From an uncultured Oscillospiraceae bacterium (GTDB lineage Bacteria; Bacillota; Clostridia; Oscillospirales; Ruminococcaceae): a DNA stretch of 35,328 nucleotides. Below are positions 1-6,641 of this stretch, piece by piece (the stretch's first letter is position 1; the number at the start of each line of letters is the position of its first letter). The notes beneath the pieces are model-generated. The model saw only the letters and a list, made by a program, of their open reading frames with translations. It was not told the DNA's origin and ran no database searches. The translations under genes were made by a program, and so were the position numbers. The DNA lies in NCBI GenBank assembly GCA_900547385.1, contig URGQ01000009.1, positions 1-35,328 of the forward strand, in the 5' to 3' direction.

Positions 1-10
1 CCCTGTTTTG

Positions 11-36
11 CTTCCTTTTGCAGGAGCAAAAGGAAG
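11..36. repeat. Perfect 11-bp stem hairpin
   Basis: CTTCCTTTTGC (11-21) and its exact reverse complement (26-36) flank a 4-nt loop. The stem has no U-tract after it, so it looks like part of the repeat cluster that fills 1-403 rather than a terminator. Confidence 0.6.
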
Positions 37-63
37 GCCCCCGCGGCGAGCGGTGTTAACTAT

Positions 64-185
64 GCCTTTGCAAAAGGCCCCGCGACGCCGATAGGCGACC
101 ACAAACTATCCCCCGCCGGGCAGGCGCACAGTTTAGGCCTTTGCAAAAGGCCCCGCCCCGCCGACAGGCGAGACGAAACTAACGC
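64..185. repeat. Two imperfect direct repeats, about 73-bp period
   Basis: The block beginning GCCTTTGCAAAAGGCCCCGC at 64 recurs at 137. Each copy continues with a GCCGAYAGGCGA hairpin and an AAACTA motif. GCCTTTGCAAAAGGC is itself nearly palindromic. No credible gene lies in 1-455; the short open frames here have no ribosome site and run through the repeats. Confidence 0.6.
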
Positions 186-198
186 AGTTGGCGTCGGC

Positions 199-403
199 AA
201 TCCCTCCGTCACGGCTGCGCCGTGCCACCTTCCTTTACACAAGGGAGGCTTTGGGGGTGGTGCGGTACTGAGGGCGAGATGAAGCTATCGCCATAGCTTG
301 TGCCGTCAACCCCTCAGTCAGCCTTACGGCTGCCAGCTCTCCTTACACAGGGAAGCCTTTCGGTTGGGGCGACGCTCTCCCTTTACGCAAGGGAGGCTAT
401 GGG
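199..403. repeat. Cluster of REP-like palindromic repeats
   Basis: Three related units are visible. One is at about 199-256 (CCCTCCGTCACGGCTGCGCC then TTTACACAAGGGAGGC). A second is at about 310-368 (CCCCTCAGTCAGCC then CTTACACAGGGAAGCC). A third, partial unit is at about 375-403 (CTCCCTTTACGCAAGGGAGG). They share a GTCA(C/G)...GGCTG block followed by a CTCCCTTTACAC-AAGGGAG stem. I recognise the pattern as a dispersed intergenic repeat style common in gut Clostridia; that attribution is from memory. Confidence 0.6.
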
Positions 404-410
404 CATGAAA

Positions 411-447
411 AGGCCCCTGGGCGTTGGTCGCCGCAGGGGTCGTTTTT
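411..447. terminator. Intrinsic terminator after the SH3-like gene
   Basis: A CCCCTG/CAGGGG stem with an inner GCG/CGC extension is flanked by AAAA on the left and TTTTT on the right. It can therefore work on either strand. It sits just past the stop of the minus-strand gene at 456. Confidence 0.65.
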
Positions 448-455
448 AATAAAAT

Positions 456-1034
456 TTAACCTAAATGGACCGCGTTCTCATCCACCCAGCCGTAGATACC
501 GGAGCCGTCCTCTGAAACCAGGTGGAAGGGGTGGGCAGCGCCCTCCGCATAGAAGGTGACCCGGCAGGTGCTGGTGCCCTCAAACTGGCGGGCGGGTTCG
601 GTGCTGCGGGAGGAGGCATAGACTGCGCCGCCGGTGAAGGTGACGCGGCTATCCACCCCAATGACCGTCAAGCCGCTTTCGCTGCTTTTCCGGCCCAGCT
701 CAGCCAGGATCTGCTCCGCGGCCTCCAATAGGGAAAGATTGTGGACCTGGGCCTGCTGACTGTTGGAAAGCTCCCGATAGGCCAAGCGGGCGATCAAAAC
801 CTTGATCGAATCGGCGTTGGTGACCGGCTGCGGCAGGGCGTCTATCAGGGCTTCCACCTCCGCAGCGGTGGGGCCGTGGGGTTGGGAATCCGGTACAGCG
901 GGCTGTTGGATGGCGGGCTGGCCAATAACAGGCAGGGTAACTACGCCGCCGATGGCCAGCACTGTGGTGATGATGGCAATCAAGGCCAGGAGGCCCAGTG
1001 CGATATACAGGATATGTTTTTTCATTTTGACCAT
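456..1034 (-). CDS. Membrane-anchored protein with C-terminal SH3-like region
   Basis: The 192-residue protein has an N-terminal signal-anchor (about residues 5-34, two lysines then LYIALGLLALIAIITTVLAI). A Pro/Gln-rich linker follows, then a helical stretch (about 55-115) containing the repeated pattern LIDALPQP/LAYRELSNSQQAQV. The C-terminal segment (about 120-192) ends in GIYGWVDENAVHLG, which resembles a bacterial SH3 domain. It is probably exposed on the outer face of the membrane, possibly as a cell-wall binding protein, but no enzymatic motif is seen. The start is set by AGGGGA six bases upstream of ATG; a second ATG three codons later is less well placed. The gene is monocistronic, with its own promoter (1240-1268) and terminator. 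The function is unknown. Confidence 0.75.
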   Translation of the reverse strand: MVKMKKHILYIALGLLALIAIITTVLAIGGVVTLPVIGQPAIQQPAVPDSQPHGPTAAEVEALIDALPQPVTNADSIKVLIARLAYRELSNSQQAQVHNLSLLEAAEQILAELGRKSSESGLTVIGVDSRVTFTGGAVYASSRSTEPARQFEGTSTCRVTFYAEGAAHPFHLVSEDGSGIYGWVDENAVHLG

Positions 1035-1103
1035 GATGTTCCCCTACCGCGCCGCTGGGCGGCGCTGCTGCTCTCTTTATTATGCGAGTGGGCCAAGCCA
1101 CTG

Positions 1104-1222
1104 GGCGGCCCAAAAATGGGAAGATGGCAAGGCGCGGCCGATGGCATACTCATGCCCGGCGCAAGACGGGCTGTTGTATGGCGAGGACGCAACGCAGCCA
1201 TGGCCCATTTTTTAGGGCCGCC
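1104..1222. repeat. Structured dispersed repeat, copy 1
   Basis: This 119-bp element is closed by a long terminal inverted repeat: GGCGGCCCAAAAATGGG (1104-1120) pairs with 1204-1222 with one bulge. Inside is a 22-nt core (1152-1173) identical to copy 2, containing a GCCCG/CGGGC hairpin. The element lies in the predicted 5' leader of the minus-strand gene ending at 456 and would be transcribed in the orientation opposite to copy 2. It could be a MITE-like element or a structured RNA; no transposase is nearby. Confidence 0.7.
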
Positions 1223-1239
1223 TAAATGCCTATGCAGTG

Positions 1240-1268
1240 ATTATAACAGATGGGGCGGGATTTAGCAA
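1240..1268 (-). promoter_or_regulatory. Promoter for the SH3-like protein gene
   Basis: On the minus strand TTGCTA (1268-1263) and TATAAT (1245-1240) are separated by 17 bp. Transcription would start near 1233 and run through repeat copy 1 before reaching the start codon at 1034. Confidence 0.6.
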
Positions 1269-1269
1269 C

Positions 1270-1310
1270 CTGAGAAAAGAGAAGCGCCCGCCGAGTGGCA
1301 GGCGCTCCTC
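1270..1310 (-). terminator. Terminator of the codBA operon
   Basis: The minus strand carries GAGCGCC...GGCGCTTC with an inner GCC/GGC pair, followed by the T-rich tail CTCTTTTCTC. It lies about 50 bp past the codA stop. Confidence 0.5.
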
Positions 1311-1356
1311 CTCACAAGAGAGACAAATATGAAAGAGTATAGGACATTGATCGGGA

Positions 1357-2601
1357 TCAATAATGTACGGTGGTCTCCTTGGGCTTGGTCTCCGCGACCA
1401 GCTTACCATTGCGGTAAGAATACAGCACGGATACATCGTAGTTGAGGGCATCATACCAGTTTTTCGCATCGAATACGACGAAGTTGGCAGCGTTGCCTTC
1501 CTTGATGCCGTAGGCATCGCCCAGATGCAGGGTACGGGCCGCATTGGTGGTAACGAACTTGTAGGAGTTGCAGATCTCATCGTAGCCCAGCATATGGCCG
1601 GCATACAGACCCATGAAGACGGGGTCACGCATATTTCCGTTGCCCAGGGGGTTCCAGGGATCGAAGATATCATCGTAACCGAAGGATACATTGATGCCCT
1701 CAGCGGTCAGCTCTTTGACGCGGGTCATGCTGCGGCGCTTGGGATAAGTATCGGCACGGCCGCCCAGGTGAACATTCACGCAGGGATTGGCAACAAAGTT
1801 CATGCCGCTCATCTTCAGGATGCGCATCAGACGAATAACATAAGCGTTATTGTAGCTGTGCATGGCAGTGGTGTGGGAAGCGGTGACCATATCGCGCATT
1901 CCGGTCTCGTAGGCACGGGTGGCAACAGTCTCCAGACCACGGGAAGCCTCATCGTCGATCTCATCGCAGTGAACATCGATGAGCTTATTGTACTTCTGAG
2001 CCAGATCGAAGCAAATGTTGAGGGACTCAACAGAGTACTCACGGGTGAACTCGAAGTGAGGGATAGCACCGGCAGCGTCGGCGCCCATCTTCAAGGCGTC
2101 TTCCAGCAGCTCTTTGCCCTTGGGATAGCTGAGGATACCATACTGGGGGAAGGCGACGATCTGGATATCCATGAAATCCTTGACTTCGTCGCGCAGTTCC
2201 AGCAGCGCTTCCATAGCGGTCAGCTTGGGATCGTTGATATCAACATGGGTACGAACATGCTGGATACCATTGGAGGCCTGCATACGGATGGCCTTATTGA
2301 CGCGATCCTTAACTTCCTGCTTGGTGAGGAAGGGCTTATACTCTTCCCAGCACTGGATGCCTTCAAACAGAGTGCCGCTCATGTTCCAGCGGGGACGGCC
2401 GGCGGTGAGGCAGGTATCCAGGTGGACATGGGACTCGATGACGGGGGGCAGGGCCAGCTTGCCGCCGCAATCAACAACTTCTTCGCCGGGGAGGGCTTCG
2501 AGACTGGCGGCGATCTTTTCGAACTTACCGTCGGTCACACGGATATCAACCGCTTCGGTTGCGTTTTCGATGAACAGATTCTTAAAAAGCATGGGTTTCA
2601 C
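1357..2601 (-). CDS. codA: Cytosine deaminase
   Basis: CodA is a cytoplasmic metal-dependent amidohydrolase that converts cytosine to uracil and ammonia. The 414-residue protein follows Escherichia coli CodA through its whole length. Visible metal and catalytic residues are H58 and H60 (ESHVHLD), H211 and E214 (HCDEIDDE), H243 (SHTTAMH) and D310 (FGYDD). Each is offset by three from the known E. coli positions 61, 63, 214, 217, 246 and 313. The substrate-loop pattern NGIQHVRTHVD is present. One change is Tyr for His just before the metal-binding Asp (GYDD against GHDD); it is not a ligand. The start has AGGAGG ten bases upstream. It is the second gene of an operon, 38 bp after codB, and its product uracil would feed the PreA-like enzyme across the divergent promoter. 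Confidence 0.95.
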   Translation of the reverse strand: MKPMLFKNLFIENATEAVDIRVTDGKFEKIAASLEALPGEEVVDCGGKLALPPVIESHVHLDTCLTAGRPRWNMSGTLFEGIQCWEEYKPFLTKQEVKDRVNKAIRMQASNGIQHVRTHVDINDPKLTAMEALLELRDEVKDFMDIQIVAFPQYGILSYPKGKELLEDALKMGADAAGAIPHFEFTREYSVESLNICFDLAQKYNKLIDVHCDEIDDEASRGLETVATRAYETGMRDMVTASHTTAMHSYNNAYVIRLMRILKMSGMNFVANPCVNVHLGGRADTYPKRRSMTRVKELTAEGINVSFGYDDIFDPWNPLGNGNMRDPVFMGLYAGHMLGYDEICNSYKFVTTNAARTLHLGDAYGIKEGNAANFVVFDAKNWYDALNYDVSVLYSYRNGKLVAETKPKETTVHY

Positions 2602-2639
2602 TCCTCCTTGAGAGATAATATTGCATTTTCAGACGGAGC

Positions 2640-3884
2640 TTACTTGTTGGCGCCGGTCAGCTCGCCGATGAAGAAGAAGATAGCGGCAACGACCATGGCG
2701 TTGACAGCGGCGATGCCCCAGTTCAGGAAGTTGGCAACAACAGCAGCAGCAACAATACCGAGCACATTGAACCAGTTGACGACAGCCTCGGTGTGCTTGC
2801 CCTCATACTTACTGCGGTTCTTGAAGTAGTCGAGGATCACGATCATACCGATGGGAGGCAGAGCGCAGTTCAGAATGCTGAGCCAGCCGACGAAGTTCCA
2901 GTACAGCCAGATGGCCAGAGCAGTACCGATGATGCCTGCAACCCAGGTGAGGTACTTCATGGGCTTGCCGGTGATGTTGGCAAGGCCCAGACCGCCGGTA
3001 TACAGAGCGTTATTGTTGGTGGTCCAGATGTTGGCACCCAGAACGATGAGGGCGGGGATTGCCAGACCCTGAGCGATCATTACATAGAAGATATCCTCTT
3101 TGCCGGTGAAGGCACCGCCGATGGCGCCGAAGCAGAACATCAGGGTGTTGCCCAGGAAGAAGGCGATAACGGTGGTCCAAACAGCGACCTTACGGTTCTT
3201 GGCAAAGCGAATGAAGTTGGGGGTGGCGGTACCGCCGGAGATGAAGGAGCCGATAACATAGCCGACACCGGTGAACAGGGAGATCTTACCGGAGGACAGA
3301 CCGAAGATGGCAGAAAGGCCGCCGCCCTCTACGCCTGCGGTGATCATGGAATAAACACCGAGGATAACAATCAGCGGAACGGAGATATAAGCAACGATCT
3401 CCAGACCCTTCATGCCGGTAGCCGCGGTAGCGGTCATAAGCAGACCAGCGATGATGGTGAGAACCCACTCATTGACACCGAGCAGCTCGGCAGCGGGAAT
3501 GGAGAACATGGCAACGCCTACGCCGAACCAACCGATCTGGGTGAAGCCCAGCAGGAAGGAGGACAGGTAGGAGCCCTTGGTACCGAATGCACGACGGCAC
3601 AGCAGGTCCATGGTCATGCCGGTGGAAGCGCCGATGAACGCGAGAACGCCGCAGTAAGCGGAGAGAATGACGCCACCAATGATGCAAGCCCAAATGAAGC
3701 CGGAGAGATCGAGACCGTTACCAAGCTTGGCACCGACGCTCATGCTGGCGCTGAAGAAGGTAAAGCCTACCATTACGAAGAACATGTTCCAGAAGCCTTT
3801 GCGTGCCGACTCGGGTACTGCTTCCAGGGAATAGTCAGCATCGACTTTTTCGACTGCTTTTGCAGCCTTGGTGTTTTCAGACAT
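2640..3884 (-). CDS. codB: Cytosine permease (NCS1 family)
   Basis: CodB is an inner-membrane cytosine:cation symporter. The 414-residue protein has about twelve hydrophobic segments and the CodB signatures VPESARKGFWN, FTFFSASMSVGAKLG and GFTQIGWFGVGVAMF. These match the E. coli protein closely. I place the start at 3884 (MSENTK), where AGGAGG lies eight bases upstream. An in-frame ATG at 3902 overlaps that same ribosome site and is unlikely to be used. The promoter (3953-3982) is overlapped on its downstream side by operator O1, so the divergent LacI-type regulator should repress the operon, probably until a pyrimidine ligand appears. The ligand is inferred. Confidence 0.94.
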   Translation of the reverse strand: MSENTKAAKAVEKVDADYSLEAVPESARKGFWNMFFVMVGFTFFSASMSVGAKLGNGLDLSGFIWACIIGGVILSAYCGVLAFIGASTGMTMDLLCRRAFGTKGSYLSSFLLGFTQIGWFGVGVAMFSIPAAELLGVNEWVLTIIAGLLMTATAATGMKGLEIVAYISVPLIVILGVYSMITAGVEGGGLSAIFGLSSGKISLFTGVGYVIGSFISGGTATPNFIRFAKNRKVAVWTTVIAFFLGNTLMFCFGAIGGAFTGKEDIFYVMIAQGLAIPALIVLGANIWTTNNNALYTGGLGLANITGKPMKYLTWVAGIIGTALAIWLYWNFVGWLSILNCALPPIGMIVILDYFKNRSKYEGKHTEAVVNWFNVLGIVAAAVVANFLNWGIAAVNAMVVAAIFFFIGELTGANK

Positions 3885-3925
3885 TGTGAAAAACCTCCTC
3901 AAAGTTGTTCAGAAGCCGGCCCTCT

Positions 3926-3941
3926 ATGTAACCGGTTTCAT
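3926..3941. promoter_or_regulatory. LacI-family operator O1
   Basis: ATGTAACCGGTTTCAT is a near-perfect palindrome centred on CG, the form expected for LacI/PurR family binding. It lies about 5-20 bp downstream of the predicted codB transcription start, a repressing position. Confidence 0.8.
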
Positions 3942-3952
3942 CTGACATGTTC

Positions 3953-3982
3953 ATCATAGCACGCCCTAACGGCCTTTGTCCA
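3953..3982 (-). promoter_or_regulatory. codBA promoter
   Basis: On the minus strand TGGACA (3982-3977) and TATGAT (3958-3953) have an 18-bp spacer. Transcription would begin near 3946, just before operator O1. Confidence 0.6.
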
Positions 3983-4044
3983 CCCCCTTTTGCACGATTT
4001 GGTGACAAAAATAACTGGATTTCCTTGTGAAAAGTGCCGAATCC

Positions 4045-4060
4045 GCGAAACCGATTACAT
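4045..4060. promoter_or_regulatory. LacI-family operator O2
   Basis: On the minus strand this site reads ATGTAATCGGTTTCGC, matching the O1/O3 pattern ATGTAAnCGGTTnnnn. It lies midway between the two divergent promoters. The centre-to-centre distances are about 119 bp to O1 and 90 bp to O3, so DNA looping is possible. Confidence 0.75.
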
Positions 4061-4087
4061 GGATTTTGACGGTTTGTGCAATTTTCT

Positions 4088-4116
4088 TTGCAAAATATAG
4101 GCTGATATGCTATAAT
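4088..4116 (+). promoter_or_regulatory. Promoter of the LacI-type regulator and PreA-like gene
   Basis: TTGCAA (4088-4093), a 17-bp spacer and TATAAT (4111-4116) form a strong consensus. The start would be near 4123, with operator O3 immediately downstream, which predicts autorepression. Confidence 0.75.
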
Positions 4117-4134
4117 TAGTGCCGAAAAGAGAGA

Positions 4135-4150
4135 ATGTAACCGGTTATAT
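4135..4150. promoter_or_regulatory. LacI-family operator O3
   Basis: ATGTAACCGGTTATAT shares the ATGTAACCGGTT half of O1 and lies just downstream of the regulator's own predicted start site. Confidence 0.78.
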
Positions 4151-4180
4151 GCCGGACCGGCGGAAAGGGGTGAGGCTGCC

Positions 4181-5206
4181 ATCAATATAAAAGAAGTAGC
4201 CAAAGCGGCGGGTGTTTCGGTAGCGACCATCAGCCGGGTGCTGAACCACCCGGAGCAGGTGCAGCCCGAAACCAAAACCCATGTACTGGCGGTGATGGAA
4301 AGCCTGAATTATCACCCCAACTGGTTTGCGCGCGGGCTGAACCTGGGCAAAACCAGCACCATAGCGCTGCTGGTGCCAAACATAGAAAGCCGGCGCTACC
4401 GGGAGATTATGTCCGGTGTGGAGACGGTAGCCCTGAAAAAGCAGCACATTGTAATGCTGTGCAATACCCATGCCAGCCCGGAGGAAGAGGCTGAGTACCT
4501 AAAAATGGTGGTGGGCCGGCAGGTGGACGGGCTGATCCTGGCATCCTCCGTGATGGGGCGGGAGCAGCGCAACGCCCTGCTGGGTCCCAACCTGCCCTGG
4601 GTGCACATTGGGCCGGGTGAGCCGGGATTATGCAGGAACCTCTGCTATATAAACTATGAGGAAGGCGCCTATCAAATGACAACCCATTTGATAAAAATGG
4701 GGCAAAAGGAAATTACACTGCTGCTGGATGAGGCACCGCTGGTGGAAATGAGGCAGATCACAGCCGGTTACCGGCGGGCCCTGCGGGAGTTGCTCCCCAA
4801 CGCAGAAGAGCAGATCCTGACGGAGCAGGACACCCCGCGGGGCGGGTATCTCATCACCCAGCGGCTGCTGCAGAACGATACCCTGCCCAGGGCCATGATC
4901 ACCGCGAGCAGCGGACAGGCCAGCGGCGTGCTGAAAGCCCTGCAGGATGAGAAGATCCTGGTGCCGGAGCGCATGGCACTGGCCTGCCTTTCTGATTCTT
5001 CGACCTGCGCCATCCTGGAGCCGCCGCTGACGGCGCTGGAATCGCCCAGCCGAAGACTGGGGATGGTGGCGGCCCGCATGCTCTTTGATAACATAGAGGA
5101 CAACGGCGAAGAGGGCATAGGCCCGCAGGAAGTTATTTTGCAGCCCAAATTGAAGATCCGCCGGAGCTGCGGCAATACCAAGCCCATTTATGAGCTGTTT
5201 GGATGA
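4181..5206 (+). CDS. LacI-family transcriptional regulator (apparent ATC start)
   Basis: This repressor-type protein of about 341 residues has an N-terminal LacI helix-turn-helix (INIKEVAKAAGVSVATISRV, residues 1-20) with hinge region LNYHPNWFARGLNLGKTSTI. A periplasmic-binding-protein-like effector domain starts at about residue 60 (IALLVPNIESRRY). The family normally begins M-N-I-K-E-V-A. Here the codon at that exact position is ATC (4181), six bases after a GGTGAGG ribosome-like site. No in-frame ATG, GTG or TTG lies upstream before the operator. The first conventional start, GTG at 4238, would remove the recognition helix. I therefore annotate from 4181: either a rare ATC initiator or a point change. 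It probably controls codBA, itself and the PreA-like gene through three operators. Confidence 0.85.
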   Translation: MNIKEVAKAAGVSVATISRVLNHPEQVQPETKTHVLAVMESLNYHPNWFARGLNLGKTSTIALLVPNIESRRYREIMSGVETVALKKQHIVMLCNTHASPEEEAEYLKMVVGRQVDGLILASSVMGREQRNALLGPNLPWVHIGPGEPGLCRNLCYINYEEGAYQMTTHLIKMGQKEITLLLDEAPLVEMRQITAGYRRALRELLPNAEEQILTEQDTPRGGYLITQRLLQNDTLPRAMITASSGQASGVLKALQDEKILVPERMALACLSDSSTCAILEPPLTALESPSRRLGMVAARMLFDNIEDNGEEGIGPQEVILQPKLKIRRSCGNTKPIYELFG

Positions 5207-5216
5207 AAGGAAACGA

Positions 5217-6338
5217 ATGGGGGTAAACGCAATGTCATTGAGTACCGAGTATATGGGACTGAAGCTGAAAAATCCCATCGTGGTGGCGGCGGGGCCGTGG
5301 TCCCGCGATGGCGCTTCGATCCAGCGATCCATAGATGCCGGGGCCAGCGCCGTGGTGACCGAAACCATTACGCTGGAGGCCAACCAAAACCCCAGCCCCC
5401 GGCTGTACCTAAGCGGCAGCGGGCAGCTATTCAACACAACGCTGTTTTCCGGCATTCACCTGGAGCAGTGGGAGCAGGAATTTGAGTCACTGCGGCGCGG
5501 CGACTGCAAGCTCATCGCGAGCATATGGGGCAACACCCCCAGCGAGCTGGCCTACCTGGCCGGCAAGGTGGAGCGGATGGGCGCCGATGCCGTGGAGGTG
5601 AGTCTTTCCGCGCCGCTGGGAACCCGCATGGATGTGGGCACCGTGCCGCGAGAGATCTTCGGCTTTATTTCCGCGGTGACCGAGGCGGTGGATATCCCCG
5701 TTTCGGTAAAGCTGAGCTATGAGGCCTCTAATTTCAACGGATTTACTTCCTCGCTGGAGGAGGCCGGTGTGAGCGGAGTGACCGCCATAGACGCCCTGAA
5801 GGGGCTGATGGGGGTAGACCTGGAGCACCACCGGGCGCTGATGCCCACCTACGGCGGATACAGCGGACAGTACATCCGGCCCATAGCGCTGGCGACCATT
5901 GCCACCCTAAAGCAGACGACCGGGTTTCCCATCTGCGGCTGCGGCGGGATCAACTCCGCCCACGATGCCCTGGAATTTATCATGCTGGGGGCCCAAAGCG
6001 TACAGCTGGCCAGCGTACTGCTGCGGGACAGCTACGAGGCGATCCCACGCATCCTGGGTGACCTGGAACGGTGGCTGGAGGACCATGGGTATTATTCCAT
6101 CGAGGAAGTGTGCGGGCTGGCGCTGGGCTCTCTGCAGGCCTTTGAGGAGCTGCCGCCCCGTCCCCTGACGGCCCACCTGACCGGCGGCTGCACCGGCTGC
6201 GGCAAGTGTGTAAGCAGCTGCCTGTACGGCGCTATGACAATGGAGGCGGGGAAAATAGTACTGGATGCGGCACGCTGCACCGGCTGCGGCATGTGCGAGG
6301 CCATCTGCCCGGAGAACGCGCTGGAGCTGCGGTGGTAA
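5217..6338 (+). CDS. PreA-like dihydropyrimidine/dihydroorotate dehydrogenase family flavoprotein with ferredoxin domain
   Basis: The 373-residue protein has an FMN TIM barrel (about 7-270; LKLKNPIVVAAGP at the start, VSVKLSY with K165, FMN-phosphate motif CGGINSAHDALEF at 241-254). A C-terminal 2[4Fe-4S] ferredoxin follows (C325, 328, 331, 335 and C354, 357, 360, 364). This matches the layout of PreA, the NAD-dependent dihydropyrimidine dehydrogenase subunit that reduces uracil. Beside cytosine deaminase, a uracil-reducing role is a reasonable inference. Two points argue for caution. The usual N-x-S-C-P segment reads VSLSAPLG (128-135), with Ala for Cys, and no PreT partner gene is present. 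Starts at 5190, 5217 or 5232 are possible. I chose 5217 for its AAAGGA site; the gene almost abuts the lacI stop and is likely cotranscribed. Confidence 0.75.
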   Translation: MGVNAMSLSTEYMGLKLKNPIVVAAGPWSRDGASIQRSIDAGASAVVTETITLEANQNPSPRLYLSGSGQLFNTTLFSGIHLEQWEQEFESLRRGDCKLIASIWGNTPSELAYLAGKVERMGADAVEVSLSAPLGTRMDVGTVPREIFGFISAVTEAVDIPVSVKLSYEASNFNGFTSSLEEAGVSGVTAIDALKGLMGVDLEHHRALMPTYGGYSGQYIRPIALATIATLKQTTGFPICGCGGINSAHDALEFIMLGAQSVQLASVLLRDSYEAIPRILGDLERWLEDHGYYSIEEVCGLALGSLQAFEELPPRPLTAHLTGGCTGCGKCVSSCLYGAMTMEAGKIVLDAARCTGCGMCEAICPENALELRW

Positions 6339-6346
6339 AAAAGAGC

Positions 6347-6464
6347 GGCGGCGCGGAAAAATTGGGGAGGGCAAGGCCGCGGCGAAGGCAGGCTTATGCC
6401 CGGCGCAAGACGGGCTGATGCCTGGTGAGCCAAGGCACAGCCATCGCCGATTTTTACAGCCGCC
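6347..6464. repeat. Structured dispersed repeat, copy 2
   Basis: This 118-bp element has the same design as copy 1: terminal GGCGGC (6347-6352) with GCCGCC (6459-6464), then AAAAATTGG (6357-6365) with CCGATTTTT (6447-6455). The 22-nt core at 6396-6417 is identical to 1152-1173. One stem pair that is G-C in copy 1 is a T-G wobble here, so pairing is kept although the sequence changed. It lies in the 3' untranslated region of the PreA-like gene, before the terminator. Confidence 0.7.
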
Positions 6465-6490
6465 GGACTCTCTGAAGGAAATATAATATA

Positions 6491-6522
6491 AGCCCCCGAT
6501 TGAATAAAGCCGGGGGCTTTGC
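6491..6522 (+). terminator. Terminator of the LacI/PreA-like operon
   Basis: AGCCCCCG and CGGGGGCT form a stem around ATTGAATAAAGC-type loop sequence, followed by TTTGCT. Confidence 0.65.
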
Positions 6523-6560
6523 TGCGGGGCGGGGAGGGCTCTCCCCTGCCCTATTGCAGA

Positions 6561-6589
6561 TTGACGACCGGCGACAGAAATGGTATGAT
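6561..6589 (+). promoter_or_regulatory. Promoter of membrane paralog 1
   Basis: TTGACG (6561-6566), 17 bp, TATGAT (6584-6589). Start is expected near 6596, followed by a GGGGG/CCCCC hairpin (6598-6611) in the leader. Confidence 0.7.
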
Positions 6590-6641
6590 GAGAAAAAGGG
6601 GGAACGCCCCCGAAAAACATGAAAAGGAGCTGTATCTCATT

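Noticed and set aside
1..403. CRISPR array
   Set aside because: Repeat units differ from one another, spacers are irregular and no cas gene is present anywhere in the window.
1363..2829. Long plus-strand open frame opposite codA and codB
   Set aside because: It is a shadow of strongly biased codons in real minus-strand genes; it lacks a ribosome site and a recognisable protein. The same applies to 2793-3959, 9210-10913, 13538-15241, 18623-20446 and 24584-26359.
4238..5206. LacI-type gene starting at GTG 4238
   Set aside because: This start would cut off most of the DNA-binding helix-turn-helix, which is plainly encoded upstream in the same frame.
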